Source: Massilia eburnea (GTDB lineage Bacteria; Pseudomonadota; Gammaproteobacteria; Burkholderiales; Burkholderiaceae_D). From it: DNA of 64,000 nt. Positions 7,959-15,496 of this stretch are shown here, piece after piece. The stretch is taken from positions 62,001 through 126,000 of the forward strand of contig NZ_WNKX01000014.1 in the NCBI RefSeq assembly GCF_009720745.1, in the 5' to 3' direction. Both the position numbers and the translations under genes were made by a program. Below the pieces are notes generated by a model. It was not told the origin of the DNA. It worked only from the letters and a program-made list of their open reading frames with translations, and did no database searches. Within the stretch, counting starts at the first letter, position 1, and each line of letters starts with the position of its first letter.

Positions 7959-8705
7959 ATGGCTGGTGCGATTGCTCAAGGCCTGCTGGCGGCCCTGTTG
8001 CCCTGTAATTGCGTGCTGTGCGGCGGCAGCGGAGCGTCGCTGCTCTGCTCCGGCTGCCACGGCCAGTTCTTCACCGCCGCGCCCCGGCGCTGCCCCGTCT
8101 GCGCCAATCCCCTGCCGCCCGGCGCCCCCGGGCGCGTGGTGCCGTGCGGGCGCTGCCAGGCGGATCGTCCGGCTTTCGACGCGACTTTCGTGGCGGCCGA
8201 CTATGCGCTCCCGGTCGACCGCCTCGTGCTTCAGTTAAAATTCGCCCGCCAGCTTGCGTTGGCGCGCCTGTTCGGCGGTTTGCTGGCCGACGCCGTGCTG
8301 CGGGCTGAAAGCGATCCCGGCGCACTGCCGCTGGCGCGTCCAGCCCTGCTCTGCCCTGTGCCGCTTGGCCTGCAACGCCTGACCGAGCGCGGATTCAACC
8401 AGGCGCTTGAAATCGCCCGCCCGCTAGGCAAGGCCCTCGGCATCGCCGTCCATGCCAGACTTGCACTTCGTGTGCGCGAGACGCCGGCCCAAAGCAGCAC
8501 CCCGCACGGCGCACGCGAGTCCAACATGGCGAACGCCTTCGCCATCCCCGACCGCGCGCTGGTCGAAGGACGGCATATCGGCCTGGTGGACGACGTGATG
8601 AGCAGCGGCCAAACGCTGCAGGAACTGGCCGCAACGCTCAAGCGCCACGGCGCCGCGCGCGTGACGAACTATGTGTTCGCCCGCACGCCCCCGAATACGA
8701 ATTAG
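7959..8705 (+). CDS. ComF family phosphoribosyltransferase-like protein
   Basis: A 248-residue ComF-type protein, linked in other bacteria to DNA uptake by natural transformation. The N-terminus carries a zinc-ribbon-like set of cysteines (CNCVLCG, then CSGCHG, CPVCANP and a further CGRC). The C-terminal half is a type I phosphoribosyltransferase fold with the PRPP loop GLVDDVMSSGQTL and the family motif QSS...R..N...AF. The nearby type IV pilus ATPases elsewhere in the window fit with a DNA-uptake apparatus, but competence itself is not shown. Confidence 0.92.
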   Translation: MAGAIAQGLLAALLPCNCVLCGGSGASLLCSGCHGQFFTAAPRRCPVCANPLPPGAPGRVVPCGRCQADRPAFDATFVAADYALPVDRLVLQLKFARQLALARLFGGLLADAVLRAESDPGALPLARPALLCPVPLGLQRLTERGFNQALEIARPLGKALGIAVHARLALRVRETPAQSSTPHGARESNMANAFAIPDRALVEGRHIGLVDDVMSSGQTLQELAATLKRHGAARVTNYVFARTPPNTN

Positions 8706-8713
8706 GAGAAGCA

Positions 8714-9184
8714 ATGTTTCATGTAGTGCTGGTCAACCCGGAAATCCCGCCCAATACGGGCAACGTGATCCGCCTGTGCGCCAACACCGGCGCCCAGTTG
8801 CACCTGATCGAACCGCTCGGCTTCCCGCTCGACGACGCCAAGATGCGCCGCGCCGGCCTGGATTACCACGAATATGCGCAGATGAAGGTGCACAAGGACT
8901 GGCAAGCCTTCCTGGCCGATGTACAGCCCGACGCAGCCCGCATGTTCGCCATGACCACCCACGGTTCGCGCCCCTTCGCCGAACTGGCGTTCCAGCCCGG
9001 CGACGTCTTCGTGTTCGGTAGTGAAACGCGCGGTCTGGCGCCGGAATTCCGTGAATCCTTCCCTACCGAGCAGCGCATCCGCCTGCCCATGATGCCGGGC
9101 AACCGCAGCCTTAACCTCTCCAACACCGTGGCCGTGGTGGTGTTCGAAGCATGGCGCCAGCACGGCTACGCCGGCGGCGCCTGA
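8714..9184 (+). CDS. trmL: tRNA (cytidine(34)-2'-O)-methyltransferase TrmL
   Basis: SPOUT-class enzyme that 2'-O-methylates the wobble base of certain leucine tRNAs. At 156 residues it has normal family length. Motif 1 is at the start (PEIPPNTGNVIRLCANTG), motif 2 is in VFVFGSETRGLAP, and motif 3 is NRSLNLSNTVAVVVFE, which forms the trefoil knot. AGGAG sits seven bases before the ATG, 8 bases after comF, so the two are likely co-transcribed. It converges on the TonB receptor gene with only 4 bases between stops. Confidence 0.95.
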   Translation: MFHVVLVNPEIPPNTGNVIRLCANTGAQLHLIEPLGFPLDDAKMRRAGLDYHEYAQMKVHKDWQAFLADVQPDAARMFAMTTHGSRPFAELAFQPGDVFVFGSETRGLAPEFRESFPTEQRIRLPMMPGNRSLNLSNTVAVVVFEAWRQHGYAGGA

Positions 9185-9188
9185 GCAA

Positions 9189-11243
9189 TTAAAACGCCGC
9201 CCGAAGCGTCAGCCGCAGCTTACGCGGCTCTCCCGGATGAAAATGGATGTCGTTCACGCCTTCCGCCGGTTCGCCTGGCAGGCGCGAGGGATAGTAGTAA
9301 TCGACATCACTTGCCCTGCGGTCGAACAAGTTGAAGACGTCGGCCGTCAGCTGCCAGCGGCGGTCGAAGCGATAGCTGGCGCGCAAGTAGGCGATGACCG
9401 TGCTCGATGAGCGAACGCTGTTATCTTCAATGAGCGGGCGCGGCCCGAAATAGCGCATCTGGAATGCGCCGGACCATGGACCTACGTCATTCAAGGTCGC
9501 CCCGAACGAAGCCACCTTCTCCACCGCGCCCGGCACGCGGTCGCCGGCCGGATCGAATTCCGTGTAGTGCGCACGGGAATATGCCAGGTCCAGATCGAGC
9601 AGCAGGTGGCTGCTGGCCGCGTAATGGTTGTTCCACTCGATGCCGGAACGCTTGCTGGCGCGGCTCGGCGCGGTATCGCCGGCATCGCCGGAAAATACCA
9701 GTTCGGACGCAGAACGCAGGCGCCACACTGCCACCGAGCTTTGCAGGCCTTGCACCAATTCGCTGCGAGCGCCAATTTCGGCGCCGCGCGTTTTCACCAG
9801 CGGCGTGACCGGATCAATCGGCTGCAATTCTCGCGGCGCCAGGTGCGCCGTCGTCCCGCGCGCATCGTTGCTGTGGAATCCTTCGCCGTAGTTGACGAAG
9901 AATTCCGTTTTCTCCCACGGTCCAAGAACCAGCGCCAGTTTTGGCGAAGCCACGTGATCGTTCGCCTTGCCGCTATTCGCCGCAATCGAGCTGTGGACCA
10001 CGAAGCGGTAACGGTCGTAGCGCAGGCCGGCGATGGAGCGCAGCCATGCCGTCCACTGCACGGTGTTCTGGAACCAGGCCGCCAGGCTTCCCTCGGATAC
10101 ACGCGATTCCGCGATCGGATGCAAGAGGCGCTGCTGCGCAGTCGCGAACAGCCCGAGCGGAGCGATATGATCCAGGCGTCCCTGCAGGCCGATAGCGTTT
10201 TCCATCGGCATGCCCGCCATCTGCCCGAAGCATGTGTGCGACAGGTCGAATCCAGTCATGGTTCGGCGTTCGTGCTGCAGCACCTGGTCGCCGTTGACGG
10301 GGTCGTCAAGGAAGTAGGTGACATCGTTGTACAGCGATAGTTCGGAGCGCACCGCATAGGCGTGCGCCTCCGTCAGCGTCGCGTCGCCGCGCCTGCGCCA
10401 TTCAGTGGAAAGGCTGTAGCGCGAAGTACGGCCACCATCGCTTGGATCGGCAGCGCCGAATTCGTCCAGCCGCCCATCCTGCACCGCGCGCAGAGGAATC
10501 TGGCTGGTGGCGCGCCAGCCAGCCTTGTAGCCCATCGCCGTAACGCTGAACCGCTCACCGCCGCCGCCCGCGCTGTAACGCAGCACACCGGAGACTTTGT
10601 GGAAGGCTTCGGGCATTTGCCACGGGCCATCGTTGTGCCCCAGTTCCAGCGCATACAGCAGGTTGCCGCTGCCCGCGCCTGCGGAATTCACCAGCAGGGC
10701 GCGCAGATAGCCATCCGCATCCGCCGTCAGCGATGCAGCGCCTTCATTCAATTTATCGGCCAGGCTCATATGCGCAGCCCCTGCCGATGCAAAGTCACCC
10801 TCGTCGGCGTGGTAAGGGCCCTTGCGGTAGTGGATTTTGTTCACCAGCTCCGGAATCAGGAAGTTCAGGTCCGTGTAGCCCTGGCCGTGCGCGTGGGTGC
10901 GCATATTGACCGGCATGCCATCGACGAAAGTGGCGAAGTCGGTGCCGTGGTCCAGGTTGAAGCCGCGCAGGTAATACTGGTTCGCCTTGCCGTCGCCGCT
11001 GTGCTGCGCGACGATCATGCCCGGCACGAATTCCAGGATTTCCGCAGGCCGCAAAGCTGGCCGGTTGGCGATCAGCTTCGCAGTGATGGTGCCTTCGCTG
11101 GCGGCATCGGATGTGCCGACAGCGTTTTCGTAGTGGCCTGTCACCTGGACCCTGAACGGCAGCTCCTGCTGCTGGTCTTGCGCATGTACTGGCGCGGCAA
11201 CGCACAGCGCCCCCGCGACCACGGGGATCATTGTCTTGTTCAT
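9189..11243 (-). CDS. TonB-dependent outer-membrane receptor under B12 riboswitch control
   Basis: A 684-residue outer-membrane receptor with a signal peptide (MNKTMIPVVAGALCVAAPVHA), a plug domain (residues about 40-165, with FVPGMIVAQHSG and YLRGFNLDHGTDFATFVDGMPVN) and a beta-barrel ending in the outer-membrane signature LRLTLRAAF. The upstream cobalamin riboswitch strongly suggests that it imports B12, another cobamide or cobalt chelates. The sequence is not an obvious close BtuB orthologue, so no symbol is given. The reading frame extends 37 codons further upstream, but that part lies in the riboswitch expression platform, so ATG 11243 is used. Confidence 0.88.
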   Translation of the reverse strand: MNKTMIPVVAGALCVAAPVHAQDQQQELPFRVQVTGHYENAVGTSDAASEGTITAKLIANRPALRPAEILEFVPGMIVAQHSGDGKANQYYLRGFNLDHGTDFATFVDGMPVNMRTHAHGQGYTDLNFLIPELVNKIHYRKGPYHADEGDFASAGAAHMSLADKLNEGAASLTADADGYLRALLVNSAGAGSGNLLYALELGHNDGPWQMPEAFHKVSGVLRYSAGGGGERFSVTAMGYKAGWRATSQIPLRAVQDGRLDEFGAADPSDGGRTSRYSLSTEWRRRGDATLTEAHAYAVRSELSLYNDVTYFLDDPVNGDQVLQHERRTMTGFDLSHTCFGQMAGMPMENAIGLQGRLDHIAPLGLFATAQQRLLHPIAESRVSEGSLAAWFQNTVQWTAWLRSIAGLRYDRYRFVVHSSIAANSGKANDHVASPKLALVLGPWEKTEFFVNYGEGFHSNDARGTTAHLAPRELQPIDPVTPLVKTRGAEIGARSELVQGLQSSVAVWRLRSASELVFSGDAGDTAPSRASKRSGIEWNNHYAASSHLLLDLDLAYSRAHYTEFDPAGDRVPGAVEKVASFGATLNDVGPWSGAFQMRYFGPRPLIEDNSVRSSSTVIAYLRASYRFDRRWQLTADVFNLFDRRASDVDYYYPSRLPGEPAEGVNDIHFHPGEPRKLRLTLRAAF

Positions 11244-11324
11244 TTGGATGTTTGAGTCGGCAATCCCGCCCACCTCCCCGTGAGCGCGACCGAACAGCGC
11301 ACGCACCGTCGCCGATGCACGCAC

Positions 11325-11528
11325 CACCTGTCTGGCCGGTATCCGGGCTGGCAAGTCTGACCGGCTTGCCTTCCCATGCCTGTGGCACAGTGGCTTATCG
11401 AGTCGGCCTGTCGTCGAGCGACGACGCTTGCTTACCGTTGCGGGGGCAGCACACCCTGGCCTGCCGGCTGATATAGCGCGGCCATGTGTTTCCCGTTTAA
11501 CTGCACGCTTGAACGCGCGCGGGGCACC
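11325..11528 (-). promoter_or_regulatory. Cobalamin riboswitch upstream of the TonB receptor
   Basis: The leader contains the ordered elements of the B12 aptamer on the minus strand: TTAAACGGGAA (11490-11500), the GCCCCCGCAACGGTAAGC segment, GCCACTG...GGGAAGGC, and the B12-box variant GCCAGCCCGGATACCGGCC (11334-11352). Binding of adenosylcobalamin should turn the receptor off. Boundaries are approximate because P1 pairing was not modelled. About 80 bases between aptamer and start codon hold the expression platform. Confidence 0.93.
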
Positions 11529-11539
11529 AAACGGGGGCG

Positions 11540-11568
11540 ATTATACGTAGGTTTGCCGCCTCATTCAA
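11540..11568 (-). promoter_or_regulatory. Predicted promoter of the TonB receptor, overlapping the bluB stop
   Basis: On the minus strand TTGAAT (11563-11568) and a perfect TATAAT (11540-11545) are 17 bases apart. The -35 hexamer is formed by the last codons and stop of bluB. Transcription would start just before the riboswitch. Confidence 0.7.
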
Positions 11569-12214
11569 TTTTGTTATCTGGCCACCGGTCAGTGGCGACC
11601 AGGTCTTCCAGTTTGCCGCGCATGGCCCATCCTTCCATCTCCAGCATCGGCTTTGGGTAGAAGGCATCGACGTGGCCGAGGCAGATGACGGCGACCGGCT
11701 TGCCGCCTTCCGGAATGCCAAGTAATGCCGCCAGCTTGTCCGGGTCGAACAGCGATACCCAGCCCATGCCCAATCCTTCGGCACGCGAGGCGAGCCACAT
11801 GTTCTGGATCGCGCAGGCCACCGACGCCAGGTCCATTTCGGGAATCGTGCGGCGGCCGAAGATGTGCTTTTCGCGCCGGTCCATCAGGGCGGCCACCAGC
11901 ACCTCGCCGCAATCGCGGATGCCTTCCACCTTCAGGCGCATGAATTCCGCATTGCGTTCGCCGAGCGCAGCGGCGGTGGCCTGGCGCTCTTCTTCCACCA
12001 GTGCCTGAATCTGCTGGCGCAGTTCCGCGCTCTGGATGCGGATGAAGCGCCAGGGCTGCATCAGGCCAACGCTGGGCGCCTGGTGCGCTGCGGAGAGCAG
12101 GCGCAGTAACAAATCTTCGTCGACCGGTCCCGGTACGAAATGGCGCACGTCGCGCCGTTCGGCAATCGCACAATAAACGGCGCTGATTTCGGCCGCGTCA
12201 AAACTGCTTTTCAC
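11561..12214 (-). CDS. bluB: 5,6-dimethylbenzimidazole synthase BluB
   Basis: Flavin-destroying, oxygen-dependent enzyme that turns reduced FMN into dimethylbenzimidazole, the lower ligand of cobalamin. The 217 residues show the BluB nitroreductase-like pattern: RRDVRHF near the start, SAAHQAPSVGLMQPWRF, the long insertion with REKHIFGRRTIPEMDLAS, and EGLGMGWVSLFDP. The best start is a GTG at 12214, 7 bases after the ferredoxin stop with GAGAG before it; the longer frame upstream is out of register with homology. It is the final gene of the corrin operon. Confidence 0.93.
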   Translation of the reverse strand: MKSSFDAAEISAVYCAIAERRDVRHFVPGPVDEDLLLRLLSAAHQAPSVGLMQPWRFIRIQSAELRQQIQALVEEERQATAAALGERNAEFMRLKVEGIRDCGEVLVAALMDRREKHIFGRRTIPEMDLASVACAIQNMWLASRAEGLGMGWVSLFDPDKLAALLGIPEGGKPVAVICLGHVDAFYPKPMLEMEGWAMRGKLEDLVATDRWPDNKIE

Positions 12215-12221
12215 TTTGCTC

Positions 12222-12560
12222 TCACTGCTGGTGGAACACGAGTTCCTCGACCTTTTCGCCATTGCAAAGGTGACGGTCGATGATGCGGTCCATATTGTCG
12301 GGGGTGACATTGTAGTACCAGGTGCCGTCCGGCTGGACGCAGACGATCGGGCCACCCTTGCAGGCGGCGAAGCAGCTGACGCGGCTGCGCTTCACCCGCA
12401 GCTCGCCCTCGTTCAGGCCCGCCGCCTTGAATTTCTCGCCCAGGCTGTCGAACAGCGCTTGCGATTGTCCGTCGGCAGTGCAGCGCGGGCCGGTGCAGAC
12501 CAGCAGGTGGCGGTGGTAGCTGCCGATTTTCGGCTTCACTGGTGCGTCGCTGTCGCTCAT
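12222..12560 (-). CDS. Thioredoxin-like [2Fe-2S] ferredoxin in the corrin operon
   Basis: A 112-residue protein of the thioredoxin-like ferredoxin type. Four cysteines are placed as expected for a [2Fe-2S] cluster: Cys22 and Cys27 (CTGPRC), Cys63 and Cys67 (CFAACKGG); Cys74 is extra. Its ATG overlaps the cobJ stop (ATGA at 12560-12557), and bluB follows after 7 bases. An electron-transfer role in a reductive step of corrin synthesis, or in supplying reduced flavin to BluB, is plausible but unproved. Confidence 0.85.
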   Translation of the reverse strand: MSDSDAPVKPKIGSYHRHLLVCTGPRCTADGQSQALFDSLGEKFKAAGLNEGELRVKRSRVSCFAACKGGPIVCVQPDGTWYYNVTPDNMDRIIDRHLCNGEKVEELVFHQQ

Positions 12561-13546
12561 GCTTCGCTCTCCTCGGCAGCGTTGGTGGCTTCCGCTTCCC
12601 ATGGTTCATCGAGCGTGGAGCGGATGTAATCGGCCGGCAGGCGGTATTGGACTGCCAGCGCTTCGATGCTGGTGCCGCCTTCGTGCTCGGCGCGCAGCGT
12701 GTCCAGCCATCCCAGCAAGCCGGTGGACAGCGAACGGCCGGCGCGTTCGCCTTCGCGTGTGGCGCCGCCGTCCTGCATATCGTATTTGTTGGCATATCCG
12801 CGCGGCGTGACCATCAGGCCATCGCGCACGAAGGTGTTGCTGTTGCCGATCAGGACGGTGCTGAGCATGCCGATGTCGGCGTCCCCCATGCTGTCGAGCG
12901 TGGTGAAAACGATGTTCTCGCGGCGGCGGTAGGCGCTCTTGACGATGGCGACCGGCGTGTCGGGACGGCGATGGCGCAGGAACAGGCGCTGCGCCTCGAC
13001 GATCTGGCGCGTACGGCGGCCGCTTTTCGGGTTGTACAGCGCGACCACGAAATCGGCCATCGCCACCGCATCCAGGCGGCGGGCGATGGTTGGCCATGGC
13101 GTCAGCAAGTCGGACAGCGAAATCGCACAGAAATCGTGCGTCAGCGGCGCACCGACCAGCGCGGCGCAGCTGTTCAGGGCCGATGCGCCAGGGATGATTT
13201 CGACCTGCACCGGATCGTCCGGCGTCCAGCCGGACTGGAACAGCACCTCGTAGGTCGGGCCGGCCATGCCGTACACACCGGCGTCCCCGGACGAGATCAG
13301 CGCCACTTTCTTGCCGGCGCGGGCCGCTTCCAGTGCGCTCACGGCGCGGTCCAATTCCTCGGTCATCGACTTGCGGATGATCTCCTTGCCTTCGATCAGG
13401 TCGGCCACCAGCTTGATGTAGGTGACGTAGCCGATCACCACCTCAGCTTCGGCGATGGCATCGCGGGCGCGCTGCGTCATGTGGTCCACACTGCCGGGGC
13501 CAATCCCCACCAGCATGATCTTGCCGGCGCTTGCTTCTGTATTCAT
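12557..13546 (-). CDS. cobJ: Precorrin-3B/cobalt-precorrin-3 C17-methyltransferase
   Basis: Methylates C17 and promotes ring contraction of the corrin intermediate. The 329-residue protein has the SAM-binding VGIGPGSVDHMT at the start, a VISSGDAGVYGMAGP motif and IEIIPGASALNS typical of CobJ/CbiH. The last 80 residues extend beyond the usual methyltransferase core, with no recognisable domain. The start overlaps the cobE stop as ATGA. With CbiD and CbiG in the same operon it probably acts in the cobalt-first (CbiH) manner. Confidence 0.95.
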   Translation of the reverse strand: MNTEASAGKIMLVGIGPGSVDHMTQRARDAIAEAEVVIGYVTYIKLVADLIEGKEIIRKSMTEELDRAVSALEAARAGKKVALISSGDAGVYGMAGPTYEVLFQSGWTPDDPVQVEIIPGASALNSCAALVGAPLTHDFCAISLSDLLTPWPTIARRLDAVAMADFVVALYNPKSGRRTRQIVEAQRLFLRHRRPDTPVAIVKSAYRRRENIVFTTLDSMGDADIGMLSTVLIGNSNTFVRDGLMVTPRGYANKYDMQDGGATREGERAGRSLSTGLLGWLDTLRAEHEGGTSIEALAVQYRLPADYIRSTLDEPWEAEATNAAEESEA

Positions 13547-13947
13547 GTGATTTTCCTTGCGATCGAGACGGTGACGTTGCGGTTGTCGGCGCCCCTGTGT
13601 TTGAATTTTTCGACCACCAGGGCGGTCATCGGAGTTTGCGGCCCGGCCGCCAGCAAAGCGGCAGCTTCGCTCACCGAGGGCGTGCCGGTATAGCGGCGCA
13701 CGGTCTCGGAGGGATTCGGTACCGGCACCACCGCCAGTTCCTCGGGAGCGTAGAAGTGCAGCGGCCAGCCGTGCTCCTCGGCAAAGGCCAGCAGCGCGGC
13801 CTCATCACGCTTGAGCGTAATGCTTGCCGCAGCCACCACCTGCCCAGGCAGCGCGCCCGCTTCCGCCAGCGCGCAGCCGACCGCATCGCGCACGGTCTGC
13901 AGTGCGGCGCCGCGGTCGCAGCCAAGTCCGACGGTGAACTCGCTCAT
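13543..13947 (-). CDS. cobE: CobE / CbiG C-terminal domain protein
   Basis: A 134-residue protein matching the C-terminal domain of CbiG, also known as CobE. Typical strings are VGLGCDRGA near the start, AASITLKRDEAALLAFA, LHFYAPEEL and a C-terminal ALVVEKFKHR. In other bacteria this domain is fused behind CbiG; here it is a separate gene coupled to it by ATGA. It probably helps open the C20-lactone in the cobalt-first route. The biochemical task of CobE alone is not settled. Confidence 0.88.
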   Translation of the reverse strand: MSEFTVGLGCDRGAALQTVRDAVGCALAEAGALPGQVVAAASITLKRDEAALLAFAEEHGWPLHFYAPEELAVVPVPNPSETVRRYTGTPSVSEAAALLAAGPQTPMTALVVEKFKHRGADNRNVTVSIARKIT

Positions 13948-14708
13948 GCTGCGTTGTCCAGCGGCGGGCGGTACACCACCAGTCGCTCATGCAGCGCATT
14001 CCAGCGCTCGGCAGGCACGTCGTCATGCGTGACCCACAGCACGGCCGCGTAGCGTTCCTGCAGCACTTCGTCAAAGCGCTTGAAGCAGTGGATGTTTTCC
14101 GGCAGCGGGGTCGGACGGATCCACCAGTCAGGGCTCCCCGCCTCCTGCACGAAGGCGATCGGCTCGCCGTTCACCACGTGCGCGGAAACGCGGGTAATGT
14201 TGATTTTTGGTGCTTCGACGCGCCAGCCGAGGTGGCGCCCCAGGATGTCGACTGGGATGGTGCGGCCGACATCCGACGCGGTAGTGAGCACCGGCGCCGC
14301 GCCCAGCAGGTCGGCCACGCGCTCGCTCCACTCGTTGGCACCGCCGACGTGGCCGGACAGGACAGGGATCACGAACTGGCCAGCGTCGTCGACCACGATC
14401 ACACCGGGATCCTCGTCCTTGCTGCGCAAATGCGGCGCGATCAGGCGCACCACGGCGCCCAGCGAGACGAAAAACACGATCTGGTCGTAGCCTTCGAACA
14501 GCGGGCCGATTTCGTCGCGCAGCGCGCCCTCGTAGGCACGTAGGGCGTTCGGCAGGCCTGCGAACTGCGCAGCGAACTTGGCAGAAGTGCAGATGTCTGC
14601 GCTTGGCAGGTCGGCGGCAAGGCACGCGGCCTGCGCTGCGCCATGCTTGGTAATGGCCACCAGGCAGAGGCGCGGGGCAATAGTTTCAGTGAGGATTACG
14701 CTGCTCAT
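13944..14708 (-). CDS. cbiG: Cobalt-precorrin-5A hydrolase CbiG (N-terminal and central domains)
   Basis: CbiG opens the delta-lactone of cobalt-precorrin-5A and releases the C20 fragment as acetaldehyde. The 254 residues include the conserved core FFVSLGAVVRLIAPHLRSKDEDPGV (discussed here in two pieces: VRLIAPHL and KDEDPGV), LSGHVGGANE and TTASDVGRTIPVD. The usual C-terminal domain is absent from this gene and supplied by the coupled cobE gene. Both ends overlap neighbours by ATGA. Confidence 0.92.
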   Translation of the reverse strand: MSSVILTETIAPRLCLVAITKHGAAQAACLAADLPSADICTSAKFAAQFAGLPNALRAYEGALRDEIGPLFEGYDQIVFFVSLGAVVRLIAPHLRSKDEDPGVIVVDDAGQFVIPVLSGHVGGANEWSERVADLLGAAPVLTTASDVGRTIPVDILGRHLGWRVEAPKINITRVSAHVVNGEPIAFVQEAGSPDWWIRPTPLPENIHCFKRFDEVLQERYAAVLWVTHDDVPAERWNALHERLVVYRPPLDNAA

Positions 14709-15496
14709 GCAGTCTCCAGGATGGTGGGTTGTGGGCCTTCCTTCTTCAGGCAGCCTTTGATTCGTTCGCCGCGAATGCGATGCTTGTGCTTGACGATCAG
14801 CAGTGAGAGGTAGCTGACTTTGGTGCCTCGCAGCGTCAGGATTTCGACGGCGCTGAAACGGCGTTCGTCCGGCGCGCCAACGCGTTCGATGAAATGCGCG
14901 CCGGCCAGCAGATCCTTGCGCTCCAGCCAGTCGATCAGTTCATCGAGCAGCGGCTTGACCTTCATCAGCACCAGGGTGTCGAAATCCGGCAGCAGCCGGT
15001 CGACGGCGCTTACGCCATAAGCCGCCGGCACGATGGCCACCGTATCGTCCTGCTCCGCGAACGGCACCGGCACATCGGCGCAGGCGGCAGTGAAGGAATT
15101 GACGCCGGCGATGACTTGCACCTGCACACTGTCGTCCAGGGCACGCACGGTGCGCGCCAGGTGGCCGAAAGTGGCATAAGTGCTGGCATCGCCCTCGACC
15201 AGGAACAGCACGTCGCGCCCTGCGCGCAGCCAGGGCAGCACCGTCTCGGCGGCCTTGAGCCAGGCGCGCGCCAGCTTTTCGCCGTCGTGCGTCATCGGGA
15301 ACAGCAGCGTGTGATGTACTTCAGGCGGCGCGACGCCGGCGCGATGCACGATGTCGAAGGCGTAGCTCGGCGTCTTGCCGCTGCGGGCCGGGTAGACCCA
15401 GATGGCGTCGCGCCGCTGCAGCGCATCCCAGGCGGCGCGTGTAATCAGGCCGGGATCGCCGGGACCGAGCGAGATGCCCCACAGGATTCCTGTCAT
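14705..15496 (-). CDS. cobI: Precorrin-2/cobalt-precorrin-2 C20-methyltransferase
   Basis: Adds a methyl group to C20, the first peripheral methylation after sirohydrochlorin. The 263-residue product begins MTGILWGISLGPGDPGLIT with the SAM-binding loop, and contains FLVEGDASTYATF and VIAGVNSFTAA, all typical of CobI/CbiL. A longer upstream frame overlaps cobL and is not coding; ATG 15496 gives the ATGA overlap seen throughout the operon. The C-terminus carries an additional basic tail of about 25 residues. Confidence 0.94.
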   Translation of the reverse strand: MTGILWGISLGPGDPGLITRAAWDALQRRDAIWVYPARSGKTPSYAFDIVHRAGVAPPEVHHTLLFPMTHDGEKLARAWLKAAETVLPWLRAGRDVLFLVEGDASTYATFGHLARTVRALDDSVQVQVIAGVNSFTAACADVPVPFAEQDDTVAIVPAAYGVSAVDRLLPDFDTLVLMKVKPLLDELIDWLERKDLLAGAHFIERVGAPDERRFSAVEILTLRGTKVSYLSLLIVKHKHRIRGERIKGCLKKEGPQPTILETA

